Assembly: GCA_016745075.1 (NCBI GenBank)
Contig: JADGDD010000001.1
Span: forward strand, 745,125-809,124
DNA from: Planctomycetota bacterium
GTDB lineage: Bacteria > Planctomycetota > UBA11346
DNA length: 64,000 bases
Reading direction: 5' to 3'
Part shown: in pieces, positions 55,863-64,000 of the stretch
How positions within the stretch are numbered: the stretch's first letter is position 1
Layout of the letters: each line of letters starts with the position of its first letter
The notes under the pieces: generated by a model
What the model saw: only the letters and a program-made list of their open reading frames with translations
The model's database searches: none
Told to the model about the DNA's origin: nothing
Translations under genes and position numbers: made by a program

Positions 55863-58414
55863 CCATTCTCCGCCACTTGCTCTGTACCATGATAGCAAGC
55901 TTCTTCTTGCCGCTTCAGGCTTCAGACGCCATCCCTATTACTGTCGCTCACGATGCCCCCTTCGATAATTATCATATTACCAATACTGTTCTCCATAAAA
56001 ACCCTGCTCGTTTTAGTAGTAATATTGTTTGGCTCTACTCATGGAAACCATGGGGTGGTGAAATGTATTTTAATATCTGGAACGAAAATTTTTCTATGGA
56101 ACCGTATAATATGCGAGAAGAGTATTTCATCTCTACGGTTGATAGTGACAATAGCGCAACCCAACTCTCCTATGCTTTCTCTAAAAAAGATAAAAAACCT
56201 GGATTCTCTTATTGGGGATCCATCCCTTCAGGTATGTGGGCAGGAGGAACAGCTGTTATTTATCGTGATAATGGAACACTCTATGAACGTATCCATGAAT
56301 CAGTGATTACATCATATACCGCTGACACCATAGTACGAAAAGAGGTCAACACCTATCCCGCACATATAGAATTAGCAACACCAATACCAGAGCAGTATGG
56401 TACACTGCAAAAAAGTGACATTGTGGTATTAACAGTCCAGCTAACAAAGCTTGATACTACAAATGAAGAAATGAAACAAAGCAAAAAATGGACCAGTAAG
56501 CTGGGAAAAGCGTTTTTTGGCGTACATAAAACAAGTGATGCGACATGGGAGATTGACACAAGCAGTAAATGTCCAGAAGGCGGCAGTACAGCAAGCATGC
56601 ATGTGCAGTTCAAAGATTACGGCGCCATGTCGCACTGGTATATGGGCTATGATGGTCATGACGGACCCAAAGCCGATGTTAAAAAAGTACGGTTTACACC
56701 AGGCAAAGAATACAAATGCCAAGTATGGCTCAAACAAAAAGGAATAGCCAATAAGGAAGTCACTATTGAAGTTGGACATTTTACCAACAAAACTCTTACT
56801 GTTGGTGAAGAATGGGAGAAATTTGAATTTGATATACCAACCACACCAGAAAACCCGTCATCACAATCTCCGCAACTCATTATTTCAGCAACTGGCGGTG
56901 GAGAATTTTGGATAGACAATTTTCTTATTTACCAAACAGATTTAGAACCTTTCCAAACCATGCCGTATATTAAACAAGCAATGGTTGATCTCAAACCAGA
57001 GTACATTCGTAGTATAGCGACCCTCAATAGAACAACCTTAAATGGTGGTTTATTAACGGGTTTTCAATCACTTGGTTTTAGAGAACCATTAAAAATGGCT
57101 GCTGGTGCTACTGGACTCAGCCTTCCTTCCCTACTTGAGTTGTGCGAAGACAGTAAAGCAAATCCATATTTTGCTCTCTGGGGGCTCTATAGTGATGAAG
57201 AAGTAAGTCAGCTTATGGAATATCTCTGTGCTCCAGCTGATATTGGGTACGGAAAAATACGAGCAGCACAAGGCCGTCCAGAACCATGGATTAACAGTTT
57301 CGATCGGTTTGTTATTGAATGCCATAACGAATCATGGAACAATAATCAGAGGTTTAACATTGCAGGTTCTGCCAAACGACCTGATGTCTATGGTAAAATT
57401 GCAAATCGTTTGTTTACTCTCATCAAACAAAGCCCTTATTATCAAGCAGATAAATTCGTCTGTGCCTTAAATGGTAAATTCCTAGACCCTTATACCAAAG
57501 TAAATAAACGAAATAAAACAGAAACAAAAGGCTGGAGCATGATTGCTCTCGATAATTGCCCCGAAGCAGACATGATTGAATGGGGACTCTACTACCGTGG
57601 AGCTGACGGTGTTGGTGACGCATCCGGTAAGCAAGACAAACTGATGACCGATCAATTGCTGTACAATGCCCGTATCGTTAAACCAAAAATGGACATGGCC
57701 CTACAACTACAAAAATACAGAAAAGAAAAACTTGGCAAAGACCTACTCTTATCTGTCTATGAAGCTGGCCCTGGCTATCCTTTGCCAGATCCTGGTAAAA
57801 CATTTCACGAAGACTTTGAAAAGGTTGGCAAATCCCTAGCAAGCGGTGTCGTTACCTTGGATGCGTTTCTTGATAACCAAAAAGATGGCTTCTTTGCTAT
57901 CAATTACTTTTTGCTAAACTCTGGCTATAACTGGGCTGCCTATAATAATTTCCAAGACATGGTGCCCTACCCATCATGGCAGGTTTTAATGATGCATAAC
58001 GAACATTGTGATGGTGATATGCTGGTTGTAGACACACTTGATAGCAAACAAATCAACTATGCCACAGAAAGCATTACCAAAATAACCTACAACGGTAAAA
58101 AACGCAGTGTCACTATACCCGGAACGGATAACATTGATCTCGTCCGTTGTCATGCGTACCAAGACGGCCCAAAACGTAGCATTATTCTCTTAAACCGTTC
58201 ATATACAGAAACTCGTGATGTTCATATCACCTGCGATTGGGCAGTCTCACCTACGGCAGAATTATACACTCTTACCAATGAAAGCCCTTCTGCCCACAAT
58301 CTACATGAACAACAAGTGTTTATAAAGAAACACGACATTACTGATTTTTCACAAAATTACTCGATAGCGCTACCACCTTCTTCTGTCTACATTATTGTTA
58401 ATAGACAAGAATAA
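55859..58414 (+). CDS. Large secreted glycoside hydrolase-like protein
   Basis: An 851-residue protein with a Sec signal peptide (about 1-22). Residues about 30-180 are a beta-rich opening region, about 200-350 resemble a carbohydrate-binding module (jelly-roll pattern ending FWIDNFLIYQ), and about 370-750 look like a clan-A TIM barrel. Glu491 in ECHNESWNN is the probable acid/base, and Glu635 in VYEAGPGY is the probable nucleophile. The C-terminal region is a small beta-sandwich. The exact family is not clear to me; GH39-, GH44- or GH51-like are possible. It is the third gene of the operon. Its last 130 nt exist again as a decayed copy at about 58650-58776. Confidence 0.7.
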   Translation: MTILRHLLCTMIASFFLPLQASDAIPITVAHDAPFDNYHITNTVLHKNPARFSSNIVWLYSWKPWGGEMYFNIWNENFSMEPYNMREEYFISTVDSDNSATQLSYAFSKKDKKPGFSYWGSIPSGMWAGGTAVIYRDNGTLYERIHESVITSYTADTIVRKEVNTYPAHIELATPIPEQYGTLQKSDIVVLTVQLTKLDTTNEEMKQSKKWTSKLGKAFFGVHKTSDATWEIDTSSKCPEGGSTASMHVQFKDYGAMSHWYMGYDGHDGPKADVKKVRFTPGKEYKCQVWLKQKGIANKEVTIEVGHFTNKTLTVGEEWEKFEFDIPTTPENPSSQSPQLIISATGGGEFWIDNFLIYQTDLEPFQTMPYIKQAMVDLKPEYIRSIATLNRTTLNGGLLTGFQSLGFREPLKMAAGATGLSLPSLLELCEDSKANPYFALWGLYSDEEVSQLMEYLCAPADIGYGKIRAAQGRPEPWINSFDRFVIECHNESWNNNQRFNIAGSAKRPDVYGKIANRLFTLIKQSPYYQADKFVCALNGKFLDPYTKVNKRNKTETKGWSMIALDNCPEADMIEWGLYYRGADGVGDASGKQDKLMTDQLLYNARIVKPKMDMALQLQKYRKEKLGKDLLLSVYEAGPGYPLPDPGKTFHEDFEKVGKSLASGVVTLDAFLDNQKDGFFAINYFLLNSGYNWAAYNNFQDMVPYPSWQVLMMHNEHCDGDMLVVDTLDSKQINYATESITKITYNGKKRSVTIPGTDNIDLVRCHAYQDGPKRSIILLNRSYTETRDVHITCDWAVSPTAELYTLTNESPSAHNLHEQQVFIKKHDITDFSQNYSIALPPSSVYIIVNRQE

Positions 58415-58423
58415 ATGACACTT

Positions 58424-58580
58424 TCCATTGAGTATTTCAACGCCCCAGTGCCAAATTTGGTACTGGGGCGTTTTCATTATAAGTCTCTTACACTTAAACC
58501 AACTTGGGCATGTGGATATGAGATCTTGTTCTCCACACGAACATCATCGACAAAACCATTCACGCTCTGGGATCTGATAT
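58424..58580 (-). pseudogene. Remnant of a LamG-lipoprotein gene 3' end
   Basis: Read on the minus strand it gives VNGFVDDVRV, matching WNGFVDDVRV near the end of the LamG protein. After a stop and a frame change it gives YNENAPVPNLALG, matching YNETANAPVPSLL. It keeps no start and cannot make a protein. Confidence 0.75.
58439..58472 (+). terminator. Strong terminator-like hairpin formed by the LamG remnant
   Basis: AACGCCCCAGT (58439-58449) pairs with ACTGGGGCGTT (58462-58472), and the loop contains the palindrome CCAAATTTGG. TTTT begins within the arm (58471-58474). It is positioned to end the GH-like operon. The corresponding bases in the live LamG gene form only an imperfect hairpin. Confidence 0.7.
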
Positions 58581-58621
58581 GTTAGTATAAAACCAGTTTA
58601 CTAACTGAAAGCCTATTGACG

Positions 58622-58729
58622 ATGGATGAGATCGCTGCACGTACAACTATTATTAAAAAACCTGCTCTCCACAATTTTAGTGAACAACAGGTTTTTATGG
58701 TACAGCACAATATCGGTGATTTTTCCTAG
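58622..58729 (+). pseudogene. Remnant of the GH-like gene 3' end
   Basis: A 35-codon frame ends HNFSEQQVFMVQHNIGDFS before TAG, matching HNLHEQQVFIKKHDITDFS near the end of the intact GH-like protein. The DNA similarity continues past the TAG to the LamG gene stop. No export signal or catalytic part is present. Confidence 0.7.
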
Positions 58730-58776
58730 AACGACTCAATGGCACCACTGCTTTTTTACCGACACTGAGAAATAGA

Positions 58777-61700
58777 TTAGCCATTCCCATTCAGTGTTTC
58801 AAAGTCCCAGTGCAACAAACTTGGTACTGGGGCGTTGGCGGTTTCATTGTACACTTCTTGTACTTCGTTGAAGCCACTTGGAGCTTGTGGGTCTAAAGCC
58901 CAATTATACACACGAACGTCATCAACAAACCCGTTCCACGCGTTTGTGTCTGATATTTTTGAAGGGCCACCACCAATAATGAACTGTGTTGCATTGCGAA
59001 TTTCACCAGAAGCAGTTCCACTGTCGTAGTTTGGCACGGTTTCCACACCGTTGATATAGAGGTGCAATTTATCTTGTATACCGCCACCTTTGTTACCCTG
59101 CCATGACATAACAACGTGAACCCATTGATCTGTCTGGACATCACTAGCAGATTCAACACGTAAACGACCTCCAGTAGTATCCAGTGATGCTTCTATAATA
59201 TTCGATTTACGACTAGTAGTTCCCCGTTTATCGAAACGAAATGCAGTACCTGCAAATGAATCAGCAGGACGAGCCCTAAAGATGCCTCTATTACTTGATT
59301 TTTCATTTGATTTAACCCACATAGAAATACTAATTTGTTGTTGGCCATTAAGGAAATTGTCATTCAAACCATTTTCTAAGTAAGCACTCAGCCCGCTGAG
59401 TGATAACACATGACTATTTCGTTCTGTATCAAAAACCACTTGTGCACCACCAATAGCGACACCATGGCGCTCATTGCCACTCTTATCAGTGATAAGAGTT
59501 TCTGCTATTGTCAAAGAAACACTGTCACCACCAAAGCTGATAAGATGCGTACCAACTGCTAGGCTGCCAGCAGTTGCAATATGATTATCAACGCCTGATA
59601 CCAAAACACCGGCAAGATCTGACTCCCAAGAAAGCCCGCTACTGTCACCATAGGTTCCACCACCAAGCTCATCAGGGTCTGCAACATAAGAGAATGCGGT
59701 AAATAAAACATCATCACTACTGCGTACCACAGTACCACTTGCTGGTGCGGTAATCCGAACCAAGGTGCTTTCGCCAAGACCTGTCGCCATACAATCAAGA
59801 ATTTGTTCACGCGACTGTATGTTATCGTACACGCGAACATCATCTATCAGCCCATTAAAATAATCTTGGCTTTCACTACTATGTCCACCAATAACAAATG
59901 CATCTGGTCCTGCTACTACGCTATCTAAACTACTATTGGTCGTGCGGTCTACACCGTCCACATAGATAGTACACACACTACCATCATATAATGCAGCTAC
60001 ATGATGCCAATCTGTACCAAGGTCAAAGTCGGCATAGGCAACATCTGGACCAGAGCCAATTGCGGTAATCCGTTTTGTTTTCGGGTTATATTCTAATTCG
60101 TACCCTGTGTTACCATTCCAGACTTCTTTTTTACTTATAATACGCATCGCACGAAGTTCGCTGACATCGCTCACTTTGGTCCACGCCATAAGCGTTAAGT
60201 TCTTCTCTAAGGATAAATTTTGTGGCAATGTTTGAGCCATTAAACGGTCATCAAGATAACGACCTCGGTACGCACGATCATCACCACGAATACCAGCCGA
60301 TCTACCCGTAACTCCAACCGTTGAGCCGTCTATATTGAGCGGTGCAGATAAAATCATTCCATTACCACTGCTATCTGTTGCCTTGCGGCTATTCCCGCCA
60401 TCAAATGTCCAATGGGCTATTTTACCTGATGCCGTTCGAGATAAAGCCAGAACTTCCGCCAGTGATAAAGCACGATCGTAGAGACGCACTTCATCAATAT
60501 CTCCAGCAAAAGCTGGACCATTGAGACTATGGCGGCCAATTAACAATGCTTCTGCACTGGTTTGTAAAGCACCAACACTTGAATCCCAAGTTACATCTTT
60601 ACCGTCTACGAATAAGGTTGCTGTTTGTCCTGAAACACTTGCTGCAACATGATGCCAGCCCGTATCTAAATCTGCATAGCCATGAGCGACATCGCCTCCA
60701 CCACCAAGAAAACTGAGGGTGTTATTCGCTGGATTATATTCTAACTCATAACCTTCTAGCGCATCCCAGCCATATTTTTTAGACACGATGCGCATGTAAG
60801 AGTTAAGGTCTGGGTCATCAATTTTAATCCATGCAGCAATACTCATTTCACTTTCAAAAGCCAACGCTTCACCATCATCAATCAAAGCATAGCTATCTGT
60901 ACCATTACAGGATAAAGCTCCTGTGCCGGTTAAGGAATCCGCTGCACCTTGTAAACTACTGGTCCATTTACTATTCATAACAGTTCCTCGCAAACTCAGA
61001 CTACTTTGCGTGGTTTTGTTCACCAATGCCGAACCGCTGCCTTCATCACAAGACCAATGGGCAACAAGACCGTTTTCATCAGCATCATAAATACCGGTAA
61101 CTGCTGTACCTGCTAAATCTTGCATTTGAGCGCTATTTAAGGCCGAGGTATAAAAACAAATATCATCAATACTCCCCTGGAAACCAACTTGGCCTAAATT
61201 ATTACGACCAATACGTAAAGCAGTTTCTCCTGCAACAATTGGAGTAATAGTCACACCAGTGCTCACGTTTTGACCATCTACATACAAAGCCACGGTTTCA
61301 TCTGTTATCGCAATACCAATATGATGCCACGTTGTATCCAAATCAACATTGCTTGCATAGGAAACTGATGAGCCTGAGCCAATAAATGCCAAGGTATTAG
61401 TACCTGGATTATATTCTAGTTCATAGCCATCTACGTCTTCAAAATCATTTTTCTTAGACAGAATACGCATAGAGGTATACAACTCTGGGTTATCAATTTT
61501 CACCCACACTGAAATACTCGCATGGCCAATCATATCTAACACATCGGCATCACGAATGAAGACCTGCTCTGAACCGGTAAAATGTAAGGCAAAATCAGAA
61601 TCACGCGGTTCCCAAATTGCCCCGTTAATCGTTCCATAGCGATTATTACCACTGGCATCGTTTGCCCGTGTTCCTTTGCCTTCATCAAAAGGGAGTTCTA

Positions 61701-61890
61701 ACACCGTTGTTGGCGCAAAAACATCTTGAGTTGCGGTGAGCTCACTAACCCGTTCGCTTGCGACTGCAGGACCTGCACTTGCAGTTGGTGTTGAGCCGCC
61801 ACCGCCGCCACAGGAACTCAATGCCCCCAATATAATGGCACCGTATACTGCCGCATTTATACAACGAAAAGATGAAAATGATAACTTCAT
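58777..61890 (-). CDS. Lipoprotein with four LamG-like (concanavalin-type) domains
   Basis: A 1,037-residue protein with a lipoprotein signal peptide (lipobox LSSC, Cys27) followed by a Gly run and flexible linker. Four LamG/LamGL-type lectin-like domains lie at about residues 55-270, 275-490, 500-715 and 790-1010, each with an AWVKIDD / TGWHHVA / DDVRVYD pattern. A short different segment (about 720-780) precedes the last one. Such proteins bind glycans or proteins at the cell surface. GAGGAG 7 nt before the ATG supports the start. It converges on the GH-like operon, with which it shares the duplicated junction. Confidence 0.82.
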   Translation of the reverse strand: MKLSFSSFRCINAAVYGAIILGALSSCGGGGGSTPTASAGPAVASERVSELTATQDVFAPTTVLELPFDEGKGTRANDASGNNRYGTINGAIWEPRDSDFALHFTGSEQVFIRDADVLDMIGHASISVWVKIDNPELYTSMRILSKKNDFEDVDGYELEYNPGTNTLAFIGSGSSVSYASNVDLDTTWHHIGIAITDETVALYVDGQNVSTGVTITPIVAGETALRIGRNNLGQVGFQGSIDDICFYTSALNSAQMQDLAGTAVTGIYDADENGLVAHWSCDEGSGSALVNKTTQSSLSLRGTVMNSKWTSSLQGAADSLTGTGALSCNGTDSYALIDDGEALAFESEMSIAAWIKIDDPDLNSYMRIVSKKYGWDALEGYELEYNPANNTLSFLGGGGDVAHGYADLDTGWHHVAASVSGQTATLFVDGKDVTWDSSVGALQTSAEALLIGRHSLNGPAFAGDIDEVRLYDRALSLAEVLALSRTASGKIAHWTFDGGNSRKATDSSGNGMILSAPLNIDGSTVGVTGRSAGIRGDDRAYRGRYLDDRLMAQTLPQNLSLEKNLTLMAWTKVSDVSELRAMRIISKKEVWNGNTGYELEYNPKTKRITAIGSGPDVAYADFDLGTDWHHVAALYDGSVCTIYVDGVDRTTNSSLDSVVAGPDAFVIGGHSSESQDYFNGLIDDVRVYDNIQSREQILDCMATGLGESTLVRITAPASGTVVRSSDDVLFTAFSYVADPDELGGGTYGDSSGLSWESDLAGVLVSGVDNHIATAGSLAVGTHLISFGGDSVSLTIAETLITDKSGNERHGVAIGGAQVVFDTERNSHVLSLSGLSAYLENGLNDNFLNGQQQISISMWVKSNEKSSNRGIFRARPADSFAGTAFRFDKRGTTSRKSNIIEASLDTTGGRLRVESASDVQTDQWVHVVMSWQGNKGGGIQDKLHLYINGVETVPNYDSGTASGEIRNATQFIIGGGPSKISDTNAWNGFVDDVRVYNWALDPQAPSGFNEVQEVYNETANAPVPSLLHWDFETLNGNG

Positions 61891-62150
61891 GAGAGCTCCT
61901 CAAACCTTGTACACATGATGCATACAAGAACAGGACGAGGCGATGTATTATGCAACACACAGCAGCATCCTACTATATACTTCGTTTAATAGCACTCTCT
62001 ACGCAAAAAGCAAGCCACACCGAGGTTTTCTCCTCTATAGAACCTCATTCTATTCACTTTAAACACATGGAACATCTTTCTATGCATGCCTATCAAGGTA
62101 ATGATAACGAATAACACAACTTAAACCATTGATATCAGTAATGATACACA

Positions 62151-62828
62151 CTAGAGGCGTAAGTCTTCATATCCCTCTTTGCAATGGCTACCATCACCAC
62201 AGAGATAATACACGGGTGACCAATGCTGCTCCAAATCAATGTTGGTGGTAGCGGCATTAGCATACCGAATGGTATAACCAGATCGCCAGCGATTACTTTT
62301 ATTCTCTTCACTACCGTGCAACAAGTAGGCATCATGCAAAGAAAAGCCACCTGGCGGAAGATTTATACACACCGTCGATGCTAACTCTTCTCCGCTTACT
62401 GCTGACTGACCATTTAAGAGTGCGTGTCCCGTTTTTGCATCTGCGTCACGGGTATCATAGATTTTCTTATCAAGGTGGGTGCACGGAATAATCTGTAAAG
62501 CACCATTTTCTGCATCGACTGTATCTAAAGCCAGCCAAACGGTTACTATATTATATCCTTTAATTGCATTCCAATAAGTAATATCTTGATGCCAGTACAC
62601 CTGAAATCCGTCATGTGGCGGCTTAACAATGAGATGGCTCATCAACATCACAATCTCATTACAATTAAGTGCCTTGCACACTGCATTCAAAATAATGGGG
62701 TGCCTACAACAGTCGAGCCAGACCTCTGCCTGTTCACTATGAATATGTGGTTCTGATAAACACTCTGGCCGCTCACCCTCACTCATATTTGCTATCATCA
62801 TTTGCAGTGTATCATAATATAATTGCAC
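62151..62828 (-). CDS. Phytanoyl-CoA dioxygenase-like Fe(II)/2-oxoglutarate oxygenase, possibly 5'-truncated
   Basis: The 225-residue frame keeps the iron-binding facial triad His80-x-Asp82 (YWHQD) and His170 (LLHGS), and Arg181 (NRWRSGYTIRY) for 2-oxoglutarate. The family hydroxylates varied small molecules or lipids. The usual N-terminal segment with a GYL-type motif is missing. The only start codon at this end is a GTG at 62828 without a ribosome-binding site, and an in-frame stop lies 16 codons upstream. It may be truncated by a deletion against the divergent AraC gene, or start at an unrecognised codon. Confidence 0.7.
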   Translation of the reverse strand: MQLYYDTLQMMIANMSEGERPECLSEPHIHSEQAEVWLDCCRHPIILNAVCKALNCNEIVMLMSHLIVKPPHDGFQVYWHQDITYWNAIKGYNIVTVWLALDTVDAENGALQIIPCTHLDKKIYDTRDADAKTGHALLNGQSAVSGEELASTVCINLPPGGFSLHDAYLLHGSEENKSNRWRSGYTIRYANAATTNIDLEQHWSPVYYLCGDGSHCKEGYEDLRL

Positions 62829-62858
62829 ATCTTTTGTAATGGTCTTCTGATTATTACA

Positions 62859-63539
62859 ATGGTTCCATTAATACCCCGCACTGGCTCATGCTTATAAGTC
62901 ACACTGGTAACGGTATTGTTGATAACGGCCCACTTCATTATGAGCTTGCTGAGCAACAAGCTCTCTTGCTTACTCCTGCTGAGAACCGTCAATTTTTTCC
63001 ATCAGGAGAGAGTTGGGAATTATCTTGGGTTTATATTGATCCACCACGTTTCCGCTGTTCACTTGAACCACTCAGTAATGTTATCATTACGAGTCACACA
63101 TGCGGCGCTCTTCATAAACATTTTCAACTCATGTACCATCCAGCAACAATCTTTATCTTTGCACTACCTAGATATTGCAGAACAATTGATTCACGAGATA
63201 CTGACCACAAACCAACAAGATGCTGGCTGTGATGAATTATGGCACCACGTCGCCCAGCATCTGCACCATCCGTGGAGTAATGCCAACTTGGCAGCGTGGC
63301 TGAACCTTTCTCTTTCATCTTTTCAACGGCTCATGCGTAATTATTATGGACAAAGCGCCCGCCAACGACTCATAGAACTCCGCATGAATAAAGCCTCGTT
63401 ATTACTTCGACAAACAGATTACTCGCTTGATATTATTGCTGAGCACATTGGCTATAGCACTGCATTTATTTTTTCCAATGCTTTTAAAAAATGGTCTGGA
63501 AAAAGTCCAAAAGAATGGCGATTGAAGAATACGAACTGA
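62859..63539 (+). pseudogene. AraC family regulator broken by frameshift
   Basis: The C-terminal HTH pair (WSNANLAAWLNLSLSSFQRLM, IIAEHIGYSTAFIFSNAF, SPKEWR) reads in the frame of 63539. The sensor domain (GNGIVDNGPLHYELAEQQ to HKHFQLMYH) reads in another frame, open from 62888 to 63232. The switch is at about 63137-63145, where removing one C would join LMYH to QQQSLSLHYLDIAEQL. A short N-terminal piece MVPLIPRTGSC (from 62859) lies in the first frame again, which suggests a second shift near 62891. It may be a real pseudogene or sequencing error. Confidence 0.7.
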
Positions 63540-63597
63540 ACATCGTTCAGAATATCTATCTTGCTAATAGCAACTTTCTCTTGTAGTTTTTTCTCAT

Positions 63598-64000
63598 ATG
63601 GAACATAAATTCACCCACTTTGCACTGCTCCAAGATGAGTCCCGCCAACAGCTCATTCGTTCCGGTTTAGACATAGAATTTTTTAAAGGGTTCACCTCCA
63701 AGGGTCTACTGCTTCATTCTCATGATGTGGTTGAGATAGGAATTATTCTCTCTGGGACCGGTGAGCACACAGGCGAATTTGGCTCTCATCCAATTGGCCC
63801 CGGCTCTGTCTGTGTTACTCATTATCATCAGGCGCATACCTACACCACTGATGGTATTGATATTATTAACGTCTATCTGGATCTTGAACGCTATCGTTTA
63901 CCCACTCTGAGCACTGCCGTACGTACTGTCTTACCACAATGGCTTCCTCTTCATCCTGATGTTGGCCATACTCAACGAAATCTTGTTCAATTTTCGGTTC
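63598..64000 (+). CDS. Partial AraC-type regulator, N-terminal sensor domain
   Basis: An ATG at 63598 opens a frame of 134 codons that runs off the window. The peptide has an AraC-type cupin pattern: LLHSHDVVEIGIILSG, followed by GPGSVCVTHYHQAHTY and INVYLDLERY. The HTH part would lie beyond the edge. It follows the broken AraC gene by 58 nt on the same strand; no clear ribosome-binding site precedes it. Confidence 0.7.
   Translation, partial: MEHKFTHFALLQDESRQQLIRSGLDIEFFKGFTSKGLLLHSHDVVEIGIILSGTGEHTGEFGSHPIGPGSVCVTHYHQAHTYTTDGIDIINVYLDLERYRLPTLSTAVRTVLPQWLPLHPDVGHTQRNLVQFSV

Larger units (their letters stand above)
58284..58957. repeat. Decayed tandem duplication across a convergent junction
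   Basis: The stretch 58284-58580 (end of the GH-like gene plus a remnant of a LamG gene end) resembles 58650-58957 (remnant of a GH-like gene end plus the live LamG gene end). Paired landmarks are CACAAT at 58295 and 58670, and CCCAGTG at 58444 and 58806, offsets of 375 and 362 nt. The order of parts is the same in both copies, and both remnants carry stops and indels. Confidence 0.75.

Noticed and set aside
62022..62046. GAGGTT...AACCTC inverted repeat upstream of the LamG lipoprotein
   Set aside because: Only 6 bp with a 13-nt loop; expected by chance in a 260-nt spacer.

Overview
The window looks like a chromosomal segment of a moderately AT-rich, Gram-negative bacterium. The signs of a double membrane are lipoprotein signal peptides and a small beta-barrel-like protein. 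Several gene families point to the PVC group (Lentisphaerota, Kiritimatiellota, Verrucomicrobiota or Planctomycetota): Ser/Thr kinases fused to formylglycine-generating-enzyme-like (FGE/SUMF) domains, AraC regulators beside secreted glycan-active proteins, a phytanoyl-CoA-dioxygenase-like protein, GH130, and very large Calx-beta proteins. This placement is inference; the window contains no rRNA, tRNA or other marker that would settle it.

Layout. 1-13.9 kb is mostly housekeeping: dtd and queC on the minus strand; uvrB and a ComF-type phosphoribosyltransferase overlapping by 4 nt on the plus strand; then a minus-strand run of response regulator, dnaG and a GH130 glycoside phosphorylase. A stand-alone ketoreductase of the type I fatty-acid-synthase kind precedes gltB, and the two are separated by a 319-nt spacer rich in potential RNA hairpins. 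serS converges on gltB over a shared bidirectional terminator.

15.3-41.3 kb is the most distinctive region. A minus-strand set of four closely spaced genes encodes a roughly 5,840-residue secreted protein (14 RCC1 units followed by about 38 Calx-beta-like units and cadherin/Ig-like modules), an FGE-like lipoprotein, a small outer-membrane beta-barrel candidate, and a membrane-spanning Ser/Thr kinase with an extracytoplasmic helical-repeat stalk and a terminal FGE-like domain. Divergent from it is a second Ser/Thr kinase ending in one clear and one degenerate FHA domain. Both kinases carry short Thr-centred motifs of the form (D/A)-T-(M/L)-x-G outside the catalytic domain. This suggests a phospho-Thr/FHA circuit linked to a surface-sensing or adhesion apparatus.

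41.4-53.3 kb returns to metabolism: a TatD-type hydrolase, a secreted GH-A-clan glycoside hydrolase, hemB, a protein of unknown function with an excisionase-like HTH tail, a large NAD-dependent glutamate dehydrogenase, a GIY-YIG protein, and pyruvate formate-lyase with its activating enzyme.

53.3-64 kb is an accessory glycan-related region. An AraC regulator is divergent from a translationally coupled operon (amidohydrolase, beta-propeller glycosidase-like protein, large secreted GH-like protein). A convergent lipoprotein with LamG-type domains follows. The convergent junction carries a decayed tandem duplication of about 370 bp, in which a remnant of coding sequence now forms a strong terminator-like hairpin. 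A short PhyH-like dioxygenase, an AraC gene broken by frameshift, and a third AraC-type gene cut by the window edge complete the segment.
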